A stretch of DNA of 64,000 nt from Gemmatimonadaceae bacterium (GCA_035606695.1 DATNEW010000044.1:51837-115836); one strand, 5' to 3'. Positions 7,808 through 16,990 are shown, numbered from the stretch's first letter. Program-made: numbers and translations. The notes: generated from the letters alone by a model not told the origin.

Positions 7808-9904
7808 GTGACGGACGCCCGCGGAAATCGTCTCGAAGGCATGTCCTCCGACCGCAACGCCCAGCTCCGGCTCGCCACCTACACGGCGCTCGTGCTCTTC
7901 TTCGAGCTCGCCTTCATTCGATACACGTCCGCATACGTGCGTGTATTCGGATTCTATCAAAACTTCGTCCTGATCGGGACGTTCCTCGGAATGGGCGTCG
8001 GGCTGCTGCGCGCGGATCTCGCGCGCAAGCTCAATTGGCTCACCGTGCCCGCGACCATTCTTCTCCTCGGTGCCGTCTTCGTCTTCGGCGGCATGCGCAT
8101 CGCGGTACCGAACGACAAGAGCGAGTTCCTGTGGGGCATCTTCGGCAACGTCGGTCCGACGCACTCGGTTCCACTGACCGTCGTCGTCGCGGTGCTCTTC
8201 ACGCTCGTCGCGCTGTTCTTCGTTCCTCTCGGTGCACTCATCGGCCAGGAATTTCGCAAGCTGCCGCCGTTGCGCGCCTACGCCGCCGACGTCGCGGGAA
8301 GTCTCGCCGGCATCCTGGTATTCGGGCTGCTCAGCGCAATGCGCGAGCCGCCGATCGTCTGGTTCGCCGTCGGCTTTGCGGCGTACATGCTCGTGTCGCT
8401 GCGCAACCGGCCATTCCTGATCGGTCTTGCTGTCGCCGGCGCGGCGGCCTTGCTGATTGCCGCGCGGACGGTTCGAGTGTCGCCGGAGTTCTGGTCGCCC
8501 TACTATCGCATCAACGTGCTGCGTCGCGACGACGGCGGCTTCATGCTCACCGTCAACGGCTCACTGCATCAGATCATGTTGCCGCTCGACTCGGCGCACG
8601 CTGCCACGAGTCCGTACGTGCACGCGGTCTATCCCGCCTACGTGCGGCCGTATCGCTACGCCGCGAGTCTCGACACGGCGCTGATCGTCGGCGCGGGCAC
8701 CGGCAACGACGTCGCGCTGCTGCTGCAGCACGGCGCCAAGTACATCGACGCCGTCGAGATCGATCCGACCATTCAGGATATCGGCATCGCCGGGCATCCC
8801 GAGCAGCCGTATTCGAATCCGCGCGTGCACCGACACATCAACGACGCACGTGCCTACCTGCGCACCACGCCGCATCATTACAATGTCATCATTTTCGGAA
8901 CGCTCGACAGCCAGACGCTGCTTTCCGGTATGAGCTCCGTACGCCTGGACAACTATGTATACACGGTCGAGTCGTTCAAGTCCGCGCGCAGTCGTCTCGC
9001 GCCTGACGGAACGCTGATCGCGTATCACATGTCGGCGAATCCCGCGATCGCGGCCAAGCTATATCAGTTGATCGGCGAAGCGTTCGACGAGCCGCCTGGT
9101 GTCTTCAGCGAATATGACTATCTGTTCAACCTGACCTTCGTCGCGGGACACGGCGCGCGCGACGTACCGTCCGTCGCGCCCGCCGTGATGCGCCAGCTCA
9201 CACAGAACACCGAGCGCCCGCACGACGACTGGCCATATCTCTATCTCTCCGGCCGCACGATTCCCGCGCACTACATCGGCGCGCTGCTCATCGTGCTCCT
9301 CGTCGCCGCATCGTTCATCACGGTCGGCGCGCGACGCTCACTTACCGGCGGACGCATCGACATCGCGATGTTCTTCATGGGCGCCGGATTCCTCCTCGTC
9401 GAGACGAAGAGCGTGACCGAGATGTCGCTGCTCTTCGGGTCGACATGGACGGTCAACCTCATGGTGTTCGCCGCCATTCTCATCATGGTGCTCATCGCGA
9501 ATCTCGTCGTGCAGCGACGAGGCTTCGCGAGCACCAAACCGATGTTCGCCGGATTGTTCGCGACGCTCGCGATTGCCTACGCCGTTCCGGCGAGCGCGCT
9601 GCTGCCACTTGGCGCCGCGGCGGAATGGATCGCCGGCGGATTCATGGTCGCGCTTCCGATCTTCTTCGCGGCGCTCATCTTCTCGACGCTGTTGTCACGA
9701 CGGAGCGATGCGAGTCGCGCGCTCGCCTACAACCTGCTGGGCGCCATTCTTGGCGGTGTGTTGGAGTACAGCGCCATGGCCCTCGGCATCAAGGCGATGT
9801 ACATCGTCGCGGCGCTGCTGTATGCCGGCGCAGCCGTGCCCGCGGTGCGCGAGGAACACACTGCCGACGAGGTCACGCCAGAGGCCGTGGCGTCGGCCGC
9901 CTGA
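7808..9904 (+). CDS. Polytopic membrane protein with spermidine-synthase-like domain
   Basis: 698 residues. Hydrophobic segments fill residues ~15-215 (about 6-7 helices) and ~490-690 (6-7 helices), flanking a soluble Rossmann-type domain at ~230-470. That domain has the spermidine-synthase SAM-fold loop ALIVGAGTGNDVALLLQHGA and the acidic VEIDP. The usual proton-accepting (D/Y)D..DP site after YDVI is replaced by YNVIIFGTLDSQTLLS, so classic aminopropyl transfer is doubtful. Similar integral spermidine-synthase-like proteins are widespread and of unknown function. GTG 7808 gives the longest form; ATG 7841 in the same frame is an equally good start. The 3' end overlaps the convergent MGMT gene by 32 bases. 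Confidence 0.75.
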   Translation: MTDARGNRLEGMSSDRNAQLRLATYTALVLFFELAFIRYTSAYVRVFGFYQNFVLIGTFLGMGVGLLRADLARKLNWLTVPATILLLGAVFVFGGMRIAVPNDKSEFLWGIFGNVGPTHSVPLTVVVAVLFTLVALFFVPLGALIGQEFRKLPPLRAYAADVAGSLAGILVFGLLSAMREPPIVWFAVGFAAYMLVSLRNRPFLIGLAVAGAAALLIAARTVRVSPEFWSPYYRINVLRRDDGGFMLTVNGSLHQIMLPLDSAHAATSPYVHAVYPAYVRPYRYAASLDTALIVGAGTGNDVALLLQHGAKYIDAVEIDPTIQDIGIAGHPEQPYSNPRVHRHINDARAYLRTTPHHYNVIIFGTLDSQTLLSGMSSVRLDNYVYTVESFKSARSRLAPDGTLIAYHMSANPAIAAKLYQLIGEAFDEPPGVFSEYDYLFNLTFVAGHGARDVPSVAPAVMRQLTQNTERPHDDWPYLYLSGRTIPAHYIGALLIVLLVAASFITVGARRSLTGGRIDIAMFFMGAGFLLVETKSVTEMSLLFGSTWTVNLMVFAAILIMVLIANLVVQRRGFASTKPMFAGLFATLAIAYAVPASALLPLGAAAEWIAGGFMVALPIFFAALIFSTLLSRRSDASRALAYNLLGAILGGVLEYSAMALGIKAMYIVAALLYAGAAVPAVREEHTADEVTPEAVASAA

Positions 9905-10463
9905 TCGCTTCGATCGCTTCGTCGTCTTCGAACAACGAAAGCGTCTGTGCCGCGCCCTCGAGCTCGAGCAGACGCTTCTTTCGCCACAAACCACCGCCGT
10001 ATCCGGTCAGCGAGCCGTCTGATCCGATGACGCGGTGGCAGGGAATGAGAATCGACACGCGATTGTCGCCATTCGCTCGCGCGACCGCTCGCACCGCGGT
10101 CGGCTGACCGATCGACTCGGCGACGCGCGCGTACGTCGTCGTCGTACCGTGCGGGATGGTTTGCAGCGTATCCCACACGCGCATCTGAAACGGCGTGCCC
10201 GGTGTGCGCATGGGAACGGTGAACTCGCGCCGGTCGCCATCGAAGTACTCGGTGAGCTGCTGCCGCAGCAGATCGAAGACCGGCGAATGACCCCGTTCCA
10301 ACTCACAGCGAAGCGCGCGACGCACGCGGCTCAACTGTTCGTCGAGCATGCGGCGGTACGTGAACTCGAGCAGCAGCAAGTGCGTGTCGGTCGCGGCGGC
10401 GACCATCTCGCCGATCGGCGTCGCGATGTCGGCGAGCATTGCTCGCGGAATGGCATTGGCCAT
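9873..10463 (-). CDS. ogt: Methylated-DNA-[protein]-cysteine S-methyltransferase
   Basis: Suicide DNA repair enzyme that moves alkyl groups from O6-alkylguanine to its own cysteine. 196 residues with the active site PCHRVIGSDGSLTGYGGG, acceptor Cys142, the Arg-finger helix region VRAVARANGDN, and FQMRVWDTLQTIPHGTTTTY. The N-terminal ribonuclease-like domain is present, as in Ogt/MGMT; there is no AraC or Ada domain. The C-terminus extends about 20 residues past the usual end and overlaps the neighbouring gene. It is followed by a methyltransferase gene transcribed from upstream with an 8-base gap, probably one operon. Confidence 0.93.
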   Translation of the reverse strand: MANAIPRAMLADIATPIGEMVAAATDTHLLLLEFTYRRMLDEQLSRVRRALRCELERGHSPVFDLLRQQLTEYFDGDRREFTVPMRTPGTPFQMRVWDTLQTIPHGTTTTYARVAESIGQPTAVRAVARANGDNRVSILIPCHRVIGSDGSLTGYGGGLWRKKRLLELEGAAQTLSLFEDDEAIEAIRRPTPRPLA

Positions 10464-10471
10464 CCCTCATT

Positions 10472-11305
10472 CTACGCCTCTCGCCGAGCGACGTACAGCA
10501 GGCTGGGGCTCGCGCAGTCGTCGTCGCCCGGGGCGAGTCGTCGTCCCTCGCCGTCGAAAACGTCGGTGAGCAGAAATCCAGCGTGGGCGAGCTGCGACTG
10601 TTGGCGCTCGCGATCGATGTAGTAGTGCAGTGCGGCGTAGTCGTGCCCGTGGTCGTTGAGCAGCGCGTACTCGTCCTCGACGCGGCGCAGGCGGCGAATG
10701 CGCCCATGATTCACCAGGCTGCGCATGAATCGAACGACATGGACGGCCTGCGTTGCCGGATTGTGGGCACGCTCGAGCCACGGCCCGTCGAACGCTCGAT
10801 GATAGCGCCGATTGTGCGACGAGAACGCGAGCACTCCGTGCGGGCGCAGCACACGCCGAACTTCGCCGAGGGTGCGATGGCGGTCGGCGTGCGAGACGGC
10901 GTCGATCACGTTGGCCGACGCGAACACGAAGTCGAACGATTCATTCGCGAACGGTGACAAGTCGCGCATGTCCACGACGCGTGCGTCCACATTCGGCATG
11001 CGTTGCCGGAAATGCGCGATCATCGCGGCCGAATAGTCCGTCGCGACGTACGAGCGAGCGTGCGATTCGAGATACCGCGTCGTGCGACCGGTCCCGACAC
11101 CGATGTCGAGCACATCCTTGCCCGCGAAGTCCGGCTGATAGGCGAGGAGCGCCATCGTCTCTGCGCGGTCGAGCCCGGCGTCGGCCGGATAGAAACTGGG
11201 GATGCGCGCCGACTGATAGATCCGGCGATTCACCGCGTCTTGCGGATCGGCGGCGTTGGCCAGCGCGGCGGCTTCGTTACGTGGATCGGGTTGGGGCTGC
11301 ATCAT
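10472..11305 (-). CDS. SAM-dependent class I methyltransferase
   Basis: 277 residues. Rossmann methyltransferase motif I is VLDIGVGTGRTTRYLE (~residues 65-80), followed by ATDYSAAMI (motif II acidic residue) and FDFVFASANVIDAVSH (motif IV/post-I). It belongs to the Methyltransf_11/25 type group; the substrate is unknown. The start MMQPQPDP has two adjacent ATG codons at 11305 and 11302. The gene lies directly upstream of ogt on the same strand and is divergent from the aminotransferase at 11372. Confidence 0.8.
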   Translation of the reverse strand: MMQPQPDPRNEAAALANAADPQDAVNRRIYQSARIPSFYPADAGLDRAETMALLAYQPDFAGKDVLDIGVGTGRTTRYLESHARSYVATDYSAAMIAHFRQRMPNVDARVVDMRDLSPFANESFDFVFASANVIDAVSHADRHRTLGEVRRVLRPHGVLAFSSHNRRYHRAFDGPWLERAHNPATQAVHVVRFMRSLVNHGRIRRLRRVEDEYALLNDHGHDYAALHYYIDRERQQSQLAHAGFLLTDVFDGEGRRLAPGDDDCASPSLLYVARREA

Positions 11306-11371
11306 CGCATCTCTCCTGACAACGGCGCTCAGAGGCGCTATAATCGGGCCACCTCAATGCCGGAGCTTGGG

Positions 11372-12544
11372 ATGCCAGTCTCTCGCCGCTCCTTCGTCGC
11401 CGCGCTCGGCGCGGGTGCCACGGGCCTCATTGCCGGGCCTCTCGTCACATGGCGTGGGCACGAAGAACTCTTTGCGTCGCAGGGGCAGCCCGATCGCAAA
11501 GCCGATCGCCTACTCGCGTCGCGGCCCGGGATGATTCGGATCGACAGCAACGAGAATCCCAATGGTCCCGGCCGCCGTGCGCTCGACGCGATCACGGCGC
11601 GGTTGCATCAATCGAATCGGTATCCGGTCAAGGAAGAGGACGACCTCGTCGCGACGATCGCGAAGGTCCATGGCGTCAAACCCGAGAATGTTCTGCTCGG
11701 TTGCGGCTCCGGAGAATTGCTGCGCGCCGCGGTGTACGCGTTCACGTCGCCGTCGCGCGCGCTCGTTGCGCCCGAGCCGACCTTCGAGGCGCCGGGCGCC
11801 TTCGCCAAATTCCTGAATCATCCCGTCGTCGCGCCTCGCGTCGACTCGAAGCTCCAGCTCGATCTCGACGCGATGGCCGACGCGGCGCGTGGCGCGGGGC
11901 TCGTCTATTTCTGCAATCCGAACAATCCCACCGCGACCGTGCACGGCGGCGATGCGGTGGCGGGCTATGTGAATCGTGTCGCGCAGACGTCGCCCGATAC
12001 GACTATCCTCATCGACGAGGCATACCACGAATACGTCGCGGATCCGTCGTATCGCACCGCGGTGCCGATCGCGCTCGCGAATCCGCGCGTGGTCGTTACA
12101 CGAACGTTCTCAAAAGTGTTCGGCATGGCGGGACTACGCGCCGGCTACGCGATCGGGCAGCCCGACACACTCAAGAAGATGGGTGCGTGGCTGCTCGGGT
12201 CCAACATGAACCAACTCGTGCTCGCGGCCGCGGAGGTTTCGCTCACCGATACGGCGCACATTCACGACGAGGTTCGTCGCAACGCCGAGGCTCGCGCGTA
12301 CACGCGAAAGTTCTTCGAGGGATTGGGCTACACGGTGCCGGCCGCGGAAGCGAACTTCATGATGGTGGATGTGCGCCGCGACTCGAAGGCGTTCAAGATG
12401 GAGTGCGTGAAGCACAATGTCGCGATTGGCCGCCCATTTCCCGCCGTGCCGAGCTACGCGCGTGTGTCGGTGGGCACGATGCCCGAGATGAAGAAAGCAG
12501 TCGCCGTATTTCGGGCCGTGTTGTCGAACCAGGTCTCGCACTGA
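11372..12544 (+). CDS. Tat-exported histidinol-phosphate-aminotransferase-like enzyme
   Basis: PLP fold type I aminotransferase related to HisC. The N-terminus MPVSRRSFVAALGAGATG is a twin-arginine signal (SRRSFV followed by a hydrophobic stretch), so the folded enzyme is probably exported, which is unusual for biosynthetic HisC. Core motifs: SNENPNGPG near the start of the domain, CNPNNPTATVHGG, ILIDEAYHEYV, and the PLP lysine in TRTFSKVFGMAGLRAGYAIG. Start ATG 11372 has GGAG 6 bases before it; ATG 11357 in frame would add five residues. It is probably not the histidine-pathway enzyme. Confidence 0.85.
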   Translation: MPVSRRSFVAALGAGATGLIAGPLVTWRGHEELFASQGQPDRKADRLLASRPGMIRIDSNENPNGPGRRALDAITARLHQSNRYPVKEEDDLVATIAKVHGVKPENVLLGCGSGELLRAAVYAFTSPSRALVAPEPTFEAPGAFAKFLNHPVVAPRVDSKLQLDLDAMADAARGAGLVYFCNPNNPTATVHGGDAVAGYVNRVAQTSPDTTILIDEAYHEYVADPSYRTAVPIALANPRVVVTRTFSKVFGMAGLRAGYAIGQPDTLKKMGAWLLGSNMNQLVLAAAEVSLTDTAHIHDEVRRNAEARAYTRKFFEGLGYTVPAAEANFMMVDVRRDSKAFKMECVKHNVAIGRPFPAVPSYARVSVGTMPEMKKAVAVFRAVLSNQVSH

Positions 12545-12589
12545 CCACAAACGACTCGCGGTTGCCCTGAACTTGCACTGGTCGCGCGC

Positions 12590-12841
12590 ATGCGTCGTCG
12601 TCGTCGTGCGGATTCCGATTCCGAAGCCATCGTCGTCACCCTCGAAGATGGCGTGCAATTGCGCTGTACCATCGCCGCGGTTGGGCGTGAGACCGAGCCC
12701 CGGTGGGCGATCGTGGATTCCAAAGCCAATCAGTACGTTGGTCCCGCGGTTGATGCCGACCATTCGCCCGACGCCGTGAAGCGCGCGATCACTGCGTGGT
12801 GGGCCACGCATCCGCGGCCGGTGGGCGCCACGGCTTCGTGA
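12590..12841 (+). CDS. Small conserved-looking hypothetical protein
   Basis: 83 residues with an Arg-rich start (MRRRRRADSD), then a compact beta-like region (IVVTLEDGVQLRCTIAAVG) and a C-terminal VKRAITAWWATHP helix. Its TGA overlaps the GTG start of the NHL-repeat gene, which supports real translation and coupling. No family recognised. Confidence 0.55.
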   Translation: MRRRRRADSDSEAIVVTLEDGVQLRCTIAAVGRETEPRWAIVDSKANQYVGPAVDADHSPDAVKRAITAWWATHPRPVGATAS

Positions 12842-13896
12842 CGTTGCGCCGGCTGGGCCTCGTTCTGCTGGTCGCGGCGGCGTCGTCCGCCTCCGGCCAG
12901 CAGTCCGTGCCCGAGATCCGATTCGACGCGACCACGGACTTTCTCGAGCTGCCTTCGACGCTGCAGTTCGGTGAAGTCGCCGGCGTGACGATCGACAAGC
13001 GACGGCATCTCTTCGTCTTCACGCGCACGGGATCGCGAAGCACCGTGCACGGCGGCGTCGCATCGCAGCTCTTCGAGTTCGGACCGAGCGGCGACTTCAT
13101 TCGCGAAATCGGCCAGAATCTGTACGGCTTTGCGTTCGCGCACACCGTTCGCATCGACCACGACGGCAATCTGTGGGCGGTGGACGAAGGCACGAACATG
13201 ATCATGAAGTTCAATTCCGCGGGGCGCGTGACGATGGTGCTCGGCCGCCGTGCCGAAGCCGTCGAAGACCCCGCGCCCACTGCCCCCGGCACAGTGCCGC
13301 GTCCGGGATGGGGTTCGTTCAACCGGCCGACCGACGTCGCGTGGGACAACGCCGGCAACGTGTTCGTCGCCGACGGATACAACAATTCGCGCGTGGTGAA
13401 GGTCGACTCCAACGGCCGCTGGGTGAAAACGTGGGGCGAGCGCGGGACGGGACCCGGCCAGTTCAACATTCTGCACTCGATCGCGAGCGACTCGAAGGGG
13501 AACATCTACGTGGCGGATCGCACGAACCGGCGCATCCAGGTATTCGATGCCGACGGCACCTTCGAGCGACAGTTCACCATCGACGTCCCATTCACGAAAG
13601 AGCCGAACGTGATGCTCGGCGGCGCGCCGAACGGGAATTCCCTGTCCGTATCGGGCGCGCCGTGGGCGATTTGTATTACACCGCCGCCGCGCGAGGTACT
13701 CTACAGCGCCGACGCCGTTCCCGGCCGTATCTACAAACTCTCATTGGACGGCAAGGTGCTCGGCGTGCTTGGCGAGGCGGGGAAGGCGCTCAAGCAATTC
13801 GGCTGGATTCACGAGATCGCGTGTCCGTCGGAGAATGAACTGTACGTCGCGGAGCTGCTCAACTGGCGCGTGCAGAAGCTGACCCTTCACCCGTAG
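12838..13896 (+). CDS. Secreted NHL-repeat (six-bladed beta-propeller) protein
   Basis: GTG start at 12838 overlaps the previous stop (GTGA) and opens directly into a signal peptide MTLRRLGLVLLVAAASSASGQ. The mature part shows repeated propeller blades with the NHL pattern: GFAFAHTVRIDHDGNLWAVD, FNRPTDVAWDNAGNVFVADG, FNILHSIASDSKGNIYVADR and WIHEIACPSENELYVAE. About 352 residues; the fold resembles that of peptidyl-alpha-hydroxyglycine lyase-like proteins. Function is unknown; binding or lyase activity is possible. The longer frame from 12796 overlaps the upstream gene and would bury the signal peptide. Confidence 0.8.
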   Translation: MTLRRLGLVLLVAAASSASGQQSVPEIRFDATTDFLELPSTLQFGEVAGVTIDKRRHLFVFTRTGSRSTVHGGVASQLFEFGPSGDFIREIGQNLYGFAFAHTVRIDHDGNLWAVDEGTNMIMKFNSAGRVTMVLGRRAEAVEDPAPTAPGTVPRPGWGSFNRPTDVAWDNAGNVFVADGYNNSRVVKVDSNGRWVKTWGERGTGPGQFNILHSIASDSKGNIYVADRTNRRIQVFDADGTFERQFTIDVPFTKEPNVMLGGAPNGNSLSVSGAPWAICITPPPREVLYSADAVPGRIYKLSLDGKVLGVLGEAGKALKQFGWIHEIACPSENELYVAELLNWRVQKLTLHP

Positions 13897-13909
13897 CGCT
13901 GCAGGCGGA

Positions 13910-14482
13910 TCAGGCGGCGTAGTACGCGTCGATTCCCCAGTCCACGCCCTCGTGCAGCAATTGCTCGGCGTCCGGCTCACGGTCGTCGCACCCGGCGAGC
14001 CCGAGCTGCAGCGCCGATTTCATGAGAATGAGCGCGCGCTCTGGAGGAATTCCATCGGCCCGCAACGATTCGGCGTAGTGCGCGATGGCCTGGTGCATGT
14101 GCTCTCGCAGTCCGCGACAACGATCGACGATGTCTTCCCGTTCACCACGAAGCGACGAGTTCGTCTCACGAAGCAGAGCAACCTCTTGGAGTAGCGAGCG
14201 CGTGCGCTCCGCCACGACGCGTGCGTCGTCGCCGAGCTGTGCTACGTGTGTGACGTTCGTGTCGGACGGTTGCTGCGGAGCCGGCTGGGCGGCCGGTCCG
14301 TCGAGCAGCGACCACAGCGCGTCGTCGGACAGCTCGGCCCATGTGTCCGAAAAATTCCAGACCCTCCGTACGATGCCTTCACACTCATAGATCAAACACC
14401 GGTCGCGACGTGCGCCCGGAATCCGGCTCGAGTCGACCTCTCGTATCTCCCACGGCACACCATCACGAACCAGCTTTCTCAT
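13910..14482 (-). CDS. Hypothetical protein with N-terminal WEIREVD-type domain
   Basis: 190 residues. The first ~60 residues (MRKLVRDGVPWEIREVDSS then LIYECEGIVRRVWNFSDTW) form a small compact beta domain; a Pro/Gln linker follows, then a long coiled coil (~85-125, ERTRSLLQEVALLRETN) and a helical tail. No catalytic motif seen. Convergent with the NHL gene 13 bases away. Product likely cytoplasmic; function unknown. Confidence 0.6.
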   Translation of the reverse strand: MRKLVRDGVPWEIREVDSSRIPGARRDRCLIYECEGIVRRVWNFSDTWAELSDDALWSLLDGPAAQPAPQQPSDTNVTHVAQLGDDARVVAERTRSLLQEVALLRETNSSLRGEREDIVDRCRGLREHMHQAIAHYAESLRADGIPPERALILMKSALQLGLAGCDDREPDAEQLLHEGVDWGIDAYYAA

Positions 14483-14624
14483 TCAGCTCACCGATGCGTT
14501 TCGGGGCATAAGGCGCATCGTTCGTGCTACGGAATGTCGGCAACGCCGATGCTTCGCGTTTGGCTTCCCAACGCGTATCAGCACGCCACTGGCGCCGCTT
14601 CACGTGGCGCGATAGCATCGGGGA

Positions 14625-15551
14625 ATGAGGACGCGCTCGCTCATCCCGGCGGCGCTGTTGCTGTGCGGGTGTAGCCTGCACCACCGTCCGGTGGCGCCGG
14701 AGCCCGCGCGCGGCCCAGCCCGGGACACGCTGCTGCTGTTCGATCAATCACGCACCGACAGCGTGGCCCGGCGCGGGATGGCCGACGGCATGGGTGCGTT
14801 TCTTGGCAGCGATATCGCCTTCCTGCGCGCCGGAGCGCCGCCGGTGTACGGCGCGGACATCGCGCGCGCGATGCTCGCGTCCACGGCCAACCGGGGCCTC
14901 GGAAACCCAACATGGGTTCCGCTGGGCGGTGGCGTCTCGAACGACTTGCGGTCGGGTTATACCTGGGGCATGGCCGCGCACGCCGAAAGTTCGAGCGGGC
15001 GAGTGCAAGTCGAACGATACGTCGCGTATTGGCAGCGGACGTCGGGGCAGTCGTGGCGTATTCTGGCCTACGCCGAGATCGGCGGCCCGACCGCGGGCGA
15101 GATGCCGCTCACGCCCGCGCAGATCACTCCGCCGCGGCCACGCATTGCCCGGCCAACCGACGAGGCGCGCACCAACGTGCGCGCCGCCGACAGTTTGTTT
15201 TCCGATCTGTCATATCGCATGGGCGCGAGCTTCGCGTTCGCGAATACGATCGCCGACGACGGCGCGATGTTCGGCTCGCCGGCGATCCTCATCGGCCCGA
15301 AAGCGGTGAAGGAGTATTTCGAGACGCGCGGCGAACCGGCATCGCTCACGTGGCAGCCGGTGTACGCGTCCATTGCCGGCTCGCGAGATCTCGGCTTCAC
15401 GATCGGGGAATCCGTCACGACGACGCGCGGGCCTTCAGGAGCCGCGGTTCAGCGCTTCGGCAAATACCTCACGGTGTGGCGGAAACAGAAGGATGCATCG
15501 TGGAAGTTCGAGGTCGACGGCGGGAACAGCGCGCCGTCGCCGGCGCGCTAG
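14625..15551 (+). CDS. Lipoprotein with SnoaL/DUF4440-like domain
   Basis: 308 residues. The N-terminus MRTRSLIPAALLLCGCSLHH has a lipobox (LCGC), so the protein is lipid-anchored. Two NTF2-like halves are suggested: the first at ~45-150 with VERYVAYWQRTSGQSWRILAY, the second at ~180-300 with RMGASFAFANTIADDGAMFG and VWRKQKDASWKFEVDGG; both have the W-R/K-I/F ending typical of DUF4440/SnoaL folds. It overlaps the convergent amidohydrolase gene by 4 bases at its end. A role in small-ligand binding or hydrolysis is possible; nothing specific can be named. Confidence 0.7.
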   Translation: MRTRSLIPAALLLCGCSLHHRPVAPEPARGPARDTLLLFDQSRTDSVARRGMADGMGAFLGSDIAFLRAGAPPVYGADIARAMLASTANRGLGNPTWVPLGGGVSNDLRSGYTWGMAAHAESSSGRVQVERYVAYWQRTSGQSWRILAYAEIGGPTAGEMPLTPAQITPPRPRIARPTDEARTNVRAADSLFSDLSYRMGASFAFANTIADDGAMFGSPAILIGPKAVKEYFETRGEPASLTWQPVYASIAGSRDLGFTIGESVTTTRGPSGAAVQRFGKYLTVWRKQKDASWKFEVDGGNSAPSPAR

Positions 15552-16990
15552 GGTCTGTCCTTGAACAACGCGTTCATCTGCGTGTGCTTCGATTCGAGCG
15601 GCACGGCGCGTCCGTCGATGAACAAATACTTCGTGTCCGTTCTCGCCTCGAGCATGTCGCCCGTCGTCACGACGATGTTCGCCATCTTGCCGACGTCGAT
15701 CGATCCGAGACGATCGCCGACGCCGAAGATCTGCGCCGGCCACAACGTCACCGACCTGAGCGCGTCGGCCTTCGACAACCCGTGCGCCGCGGCCATGCCG
15801 GCGTTGTAGGGCAGCGTACGAATTTCCGAGCCGCGGTCGCCCGTCGAGATCGCGAACGTCACGCCCGCCGCGGCGAGCTTGGCGGGAATGGTGTAGTTCA
15901 CGTCGTACGGATCGTCTTCGCGCGACGGCAGGTGCATGACCGCGGTGACGATGACCGGCACGTCATGTTGTTTAAGGAATGACGCAACCGCCGGCGCATC
16001 CTGGCCGCCCATGATGATCGGCTTGAGATGCATTTCCTGCGCGAAGTTGACCGCGTCGCGAATGTCATTCGCGCGATCGGCGGGAAAGATCACAGGCATC
16101 TGTCCATTGAGCGCGGGCAGCATCGCGTCGAGCACGACGTCATGCGCCGGACGCGGCAGCGACTTGTCCTTCGCGTACGCGGCCTGCGCCTTTCCGTACG
16201 CGTCGGCGTCGCGAAGCATCTTGCGCAGTGAATCCATCTGCGCGGCGCGCACGCGATTCGCATCCGCCGGCGCGCCCTGCTGCAACGCCGCGGCGCGCGC
16301 GAACCCGCGGCCGCCAAACCCCGAGCGTGGCAGCTCGATCACCAGCGCGACGCGCGGCACCACCGCCATCTTCGGTGGCGTGTCGCCGGCGAGATTCATC
16401 AGCGCCGCCTCGCCCGACATGATGCCGCCTGTCGGCCGTGACACCACCGTCGTGATGCCGACGACGCGCGCCACGCCGATGTGCGCGCTGTGCGGATCGA
16501 TACCGTAGAATGCCTGCGCATTCGGATTGAACGATCCGACCTCCGAGATGTCGACCGTCGCGACGGCGCCCTGGCCGATCTCCGACAAGCCGACGCTCGA
16601 TCCCGTCTCGATCATGCCCGGATAGACGTACAAGCCCTTGGCGTCGATCACCTGCGCGTTTGCCGGCACCGCGACGTTCGCGCCGACCGCGGTGATCTTT
16701 CCGCCGCTGATCACGACAGTTCCGTTCGGGATGTCCGCGCCGCTCACCGTGACCACGGTGCCGCCGCGAATGGCGAACGTCCCCTGCGGGCCAGGTGATG
16801 GATTGTAGGAGCCGAGCTGGGCGGAGGCGGCGATTGGCGCGAGCGCAAACGCGGCGGTCATTCCGAGGAAGCGAAGCGACCGAGGAATCTGCCGTCCCGA
16901 CGGATTGGCCGGGCCGTGAATCGTGACGCTAGATCCCTCGCTCCGCTCGGGATGACTACACCAGGCATAACAGTTGTTGAATTCACTCAT
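15548..16990 (-). CDS. Amidohydrolase-family protein (third of a tandem set), repeat-derived N-terminus
   Basis: Imidazolonepropionase-like amidohydrolase fold: AIRGGTVVTVSGADIPNGTV (N-terminal beta domain), then the strand-1 site where YPGMIETGSSVGL replaces the expected PGxIDxHxH, so two metal-ligand histidines are missing. The C-terminal block IDVGKMANIVVTTGD is normal. ATG 16990 overlaps the stop of the preceding gene (ATGA), arguing for coupled translation, but the first ~43 residues are a translation of an intergenic palindrome (CSHPERSEGSS..RSLRFLG). A clean signal peptide MTAAFALAPIAASAQ begins at ATG 16861. Either start is possible; 16861 is the likely ancestral mature-gene start. 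Confidence 0.75.
   Translation of the reverse strand: MSEFNNCYAWCSHPERSEGSSVTIHGPANPSGRQIPRSLRFLGMTAAFALAPIAASAQLGSYNPSPGPQGTFAIRGGTVVTVSGADIPNGTVVISGGKITAVGANVAVPANAQVIDAKGLYVYPGMIETGSSVGLSEIGQGAVATVDISEVGSFNPNAQAFYGIDPHSAHIGVARVVGITTVVSRPTGGIMSGEAALMNLAGDTPPKMAVVPRVALVIELPRSGFGGRGFARAAALQQGAPADANRVRAAQMDSLRKMLRDADAYGKAQAAYAKDKSLPRPAHDVVLDAMLPALNGQMPVIFPADRANDIRDAVNFAQEMHLKPIIMGGQDAPAVASFLKQHDVPVIVTAVMHLPSREDDPYDVNYTIPAKLAAAGVTFAISTGDRGSEIRTLPYNAGMAAAHGLSKADALRSVTLWPAQIFGVGDRLGSIDVGKMANIVVTTGDMLEARTDTKYLFIDGRAVPLESKHTQMNALFKDRP
16858..16957. repeat. Palindromic repeat, family B, copy 1 (inside an open reading frame)
   Basis: Arms TCATTCCGAGGAAGCGAAGC (16858 on) and GCTCCGCTCGGGATGA (to about 16955) around a ~60-base middle. 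It belongs to the family with termini GTCATCCTGAGC / GCTCAGGATGAC seen at 22532, 31885, 34673 and 55386. It lies between two ATG candidates of the amidohydrolase gene. Confidence 0.7.
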
